Assembly: GCA_934365945.1 (NCBI GenBank)
Contig: CAKRNE010000032.1
Span: forward strand, 1 to 14,425
Origin: an uncultured Agathobacter sp.
Lineage (GTDB): Bacteria > Bacillota > Clostridia > Lachnospirales > Lachnospiraceae
Length of the DNA stretch: 14,425 nucleotides
Reading direction: 5' to 3'
Below are positions 13,844 through 14,425 of the stretch, in pieces (the stretch's first letter is position 1; each line of letters starts with the position of its first letter). A program made the translations under genes and the position numbers. The notes beneath the pieces were generated by a model. It saw nothing but the letters and a program-made list of their open reading frames with translations, made no database searches and was not told the DNA's origin.

Positions 13844-14270
13844 TTCTGCTTTGATTGGCTTTTATTCTGCAATGTTTTTTTTGAAATACAGAAAGAGCTA
13901 TCAATGAACACGTAAGAATAACTATTGCCGAAGCAACCTCTCTTATATCTTGCACCACAATGACTAACGATAAAATTTCCAAAGTAATGCTGATGCAGCA
14001 TGCAGTTCTAATGATTTTTGCGTTTTCATTTTTTATTTTATCATATGATAATTTCCCAACCCATACAAATAGGACACAGAACAGAACAACATCTAAATAA
14101 TGTCCCTTTTTCACAATATTAAAGAAATGTAATATTCCCATCAAAAATGTAAAAAATCCAATAATTTGCATAGATAATGTATATTTTTTTTGTTCTTCGA
14201 AATAACTATTTTGAAACAATATAGGCACAATAATTATCCATACACCACAAAATAACAATAGTCTTTCCAT
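13818..14270 (-). CDS. Small polytopic membrane protein (cassette A)
   Basis: This unrecognised 150-residue protein has four to five hydrophobic segments (about 3-20, 33-52, 58-74, 88-107, 110-127) and a basic, polar C-terminal tail (KKHCRIKANQSRNGNEKRKQ). GAGGTAAAAT precedes the ATG at 14270, giving a sound start. It overlaps the downstream CPBP gene by 26 bases and lies downstream of the second copy of the 49-bp element. It shares no visible sequence with the cassette B membrane protein, so the parallel between cassettes is one of layout and not of homology in this gene. Possible roles are a partner or a target of the protease. Confidence 0.68.
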   Translation of the reverse strand: MERLLLFCGVWIIIVPILFQNSYFEEQKKYTLSMQIIGFFTFLMGILHFFNIVKKGHYLDVVLFCVLFVWVGKLSYDKIKNENAKIIRTACCISITLEILSLVIVVQDIREVASAIVILTCSLIALSVFQKKHCRIKANQSRNGNEKRKQ

Positions 14271-14287
14271 ATTTTACCTCGTCTTAT

Positions 14288-14308
14288 CTAAAATAAATAC
14301 TATTTTAG
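14288..14308 (-). promoter_or_regulatory. Leader hairpin upstream of cassette A
   Basis: CTAAAATA (14288-14295) and TATTTTAG (14301-14308) form a perfect 8-bp stem with a 5-base loop, about 18 bases before the start codon. There is no T run after it, so it is not a terminator; it could affect leader stability or bind a regulator. It is A/T-only in the stem except for the closing pair, hence weak. Confidence 0.3.
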
Positions 14309-14339
14309 GTTACCTTCCATAATATTATCCGTATATATG

Positions 14340-14388
14340 TGCTATTTGACACAAACTACTGTTATGGTTAATTTATATCTAATAGATT
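14340..14388. repeat. 49-bp conserved element, copy B
   Basis: This is the partner of 13051-13099, located 70 bases upstream of the cassette A membrane protein gene. The two copies are in the same orientation and bracket all of cassette A, 1,289 bases apart. TTGACA-17-TAATTT on the plus strand is conserved in both. Just past it the window ends, so a further cassette on that side cannot be judged. Confidence 0.75.
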
Positions 14389-14425
14389 TAAAACTCCCAT
14401 ACTAGATATTGCCATAATGACACCA

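Overview
The window is AT-rich with GC-richer islands, uses strong AGGAGG-type ribosome binding sites and consensus TTGACA/TATAAT promoters, and carries families common in gut clostridia: an NhaC antiporter, an AAA-ATPase-like protein with a PD-(D/E)XK domain, CPBP proteases and an ECF sigma operon. This suggests a low-GC Firmicute, most likely Lachnospiraceae; the placement is inference from gene content and style. Every convincing gene except the first is on the minus strand.

Layout. 1-520: a small plus-strand YgiT-type zinc-finger gene with its own promoter, a set of 11-bp repeats upstream and a terminator downstream. 558-1940: nhaC with a near-consensus promoter. 1975-2390: no gene; a minus-strand terminator and about four units of a 74-bp tandem repeat. 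2391-3110: a composite of two duplicated pieces, a decayed CPBP gene (copy of 13108-13844) next to a near-identical copy of the 116-codon gene at 11330. 3217-6616: a four-gene operon (ECF sigma factor, membrane protein, ABC ATPase, ABC permease) whose layout recalls B. subtilis sigY-yxlCDEFG. 6652-7377: a membrane-anchored VanY/DacB-like carboxypeptidase. 7378-7756: two strong minus-strand terminators around a doubtful short ORF. 7757-9463: a TetR-controlled redox operon (TetR, flavodoxin-family protein, small histidine-bearing membrane protein) with a perfect palindromic operator on its promoter. 9538-11316: an AAA-ATPase-like/PD-(D/E)XK gene whose likely promoter lies inside the terminator of the gene before it. 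11330-11741: the second copy of the 116-codon gene. 11744-14388: two side-by-side cassettes, each a small membrane protein followed by a CPBP intramembrane protease, and each preceded by a copy of the same 49-bp element.

How it fits together. The sigma-ABC operon and the carboxypeptidase look like envelope functions, and the TetR operon like a self-repressed redox module. The right end and 2391-3110 share a history of recent duplication. The twin CPBP cassettes with a shared leader and a third, decayed member elsewhere are the best candidate for something not yet described. No bacteriocin precursor or other substrate is visible, so their role stays open.
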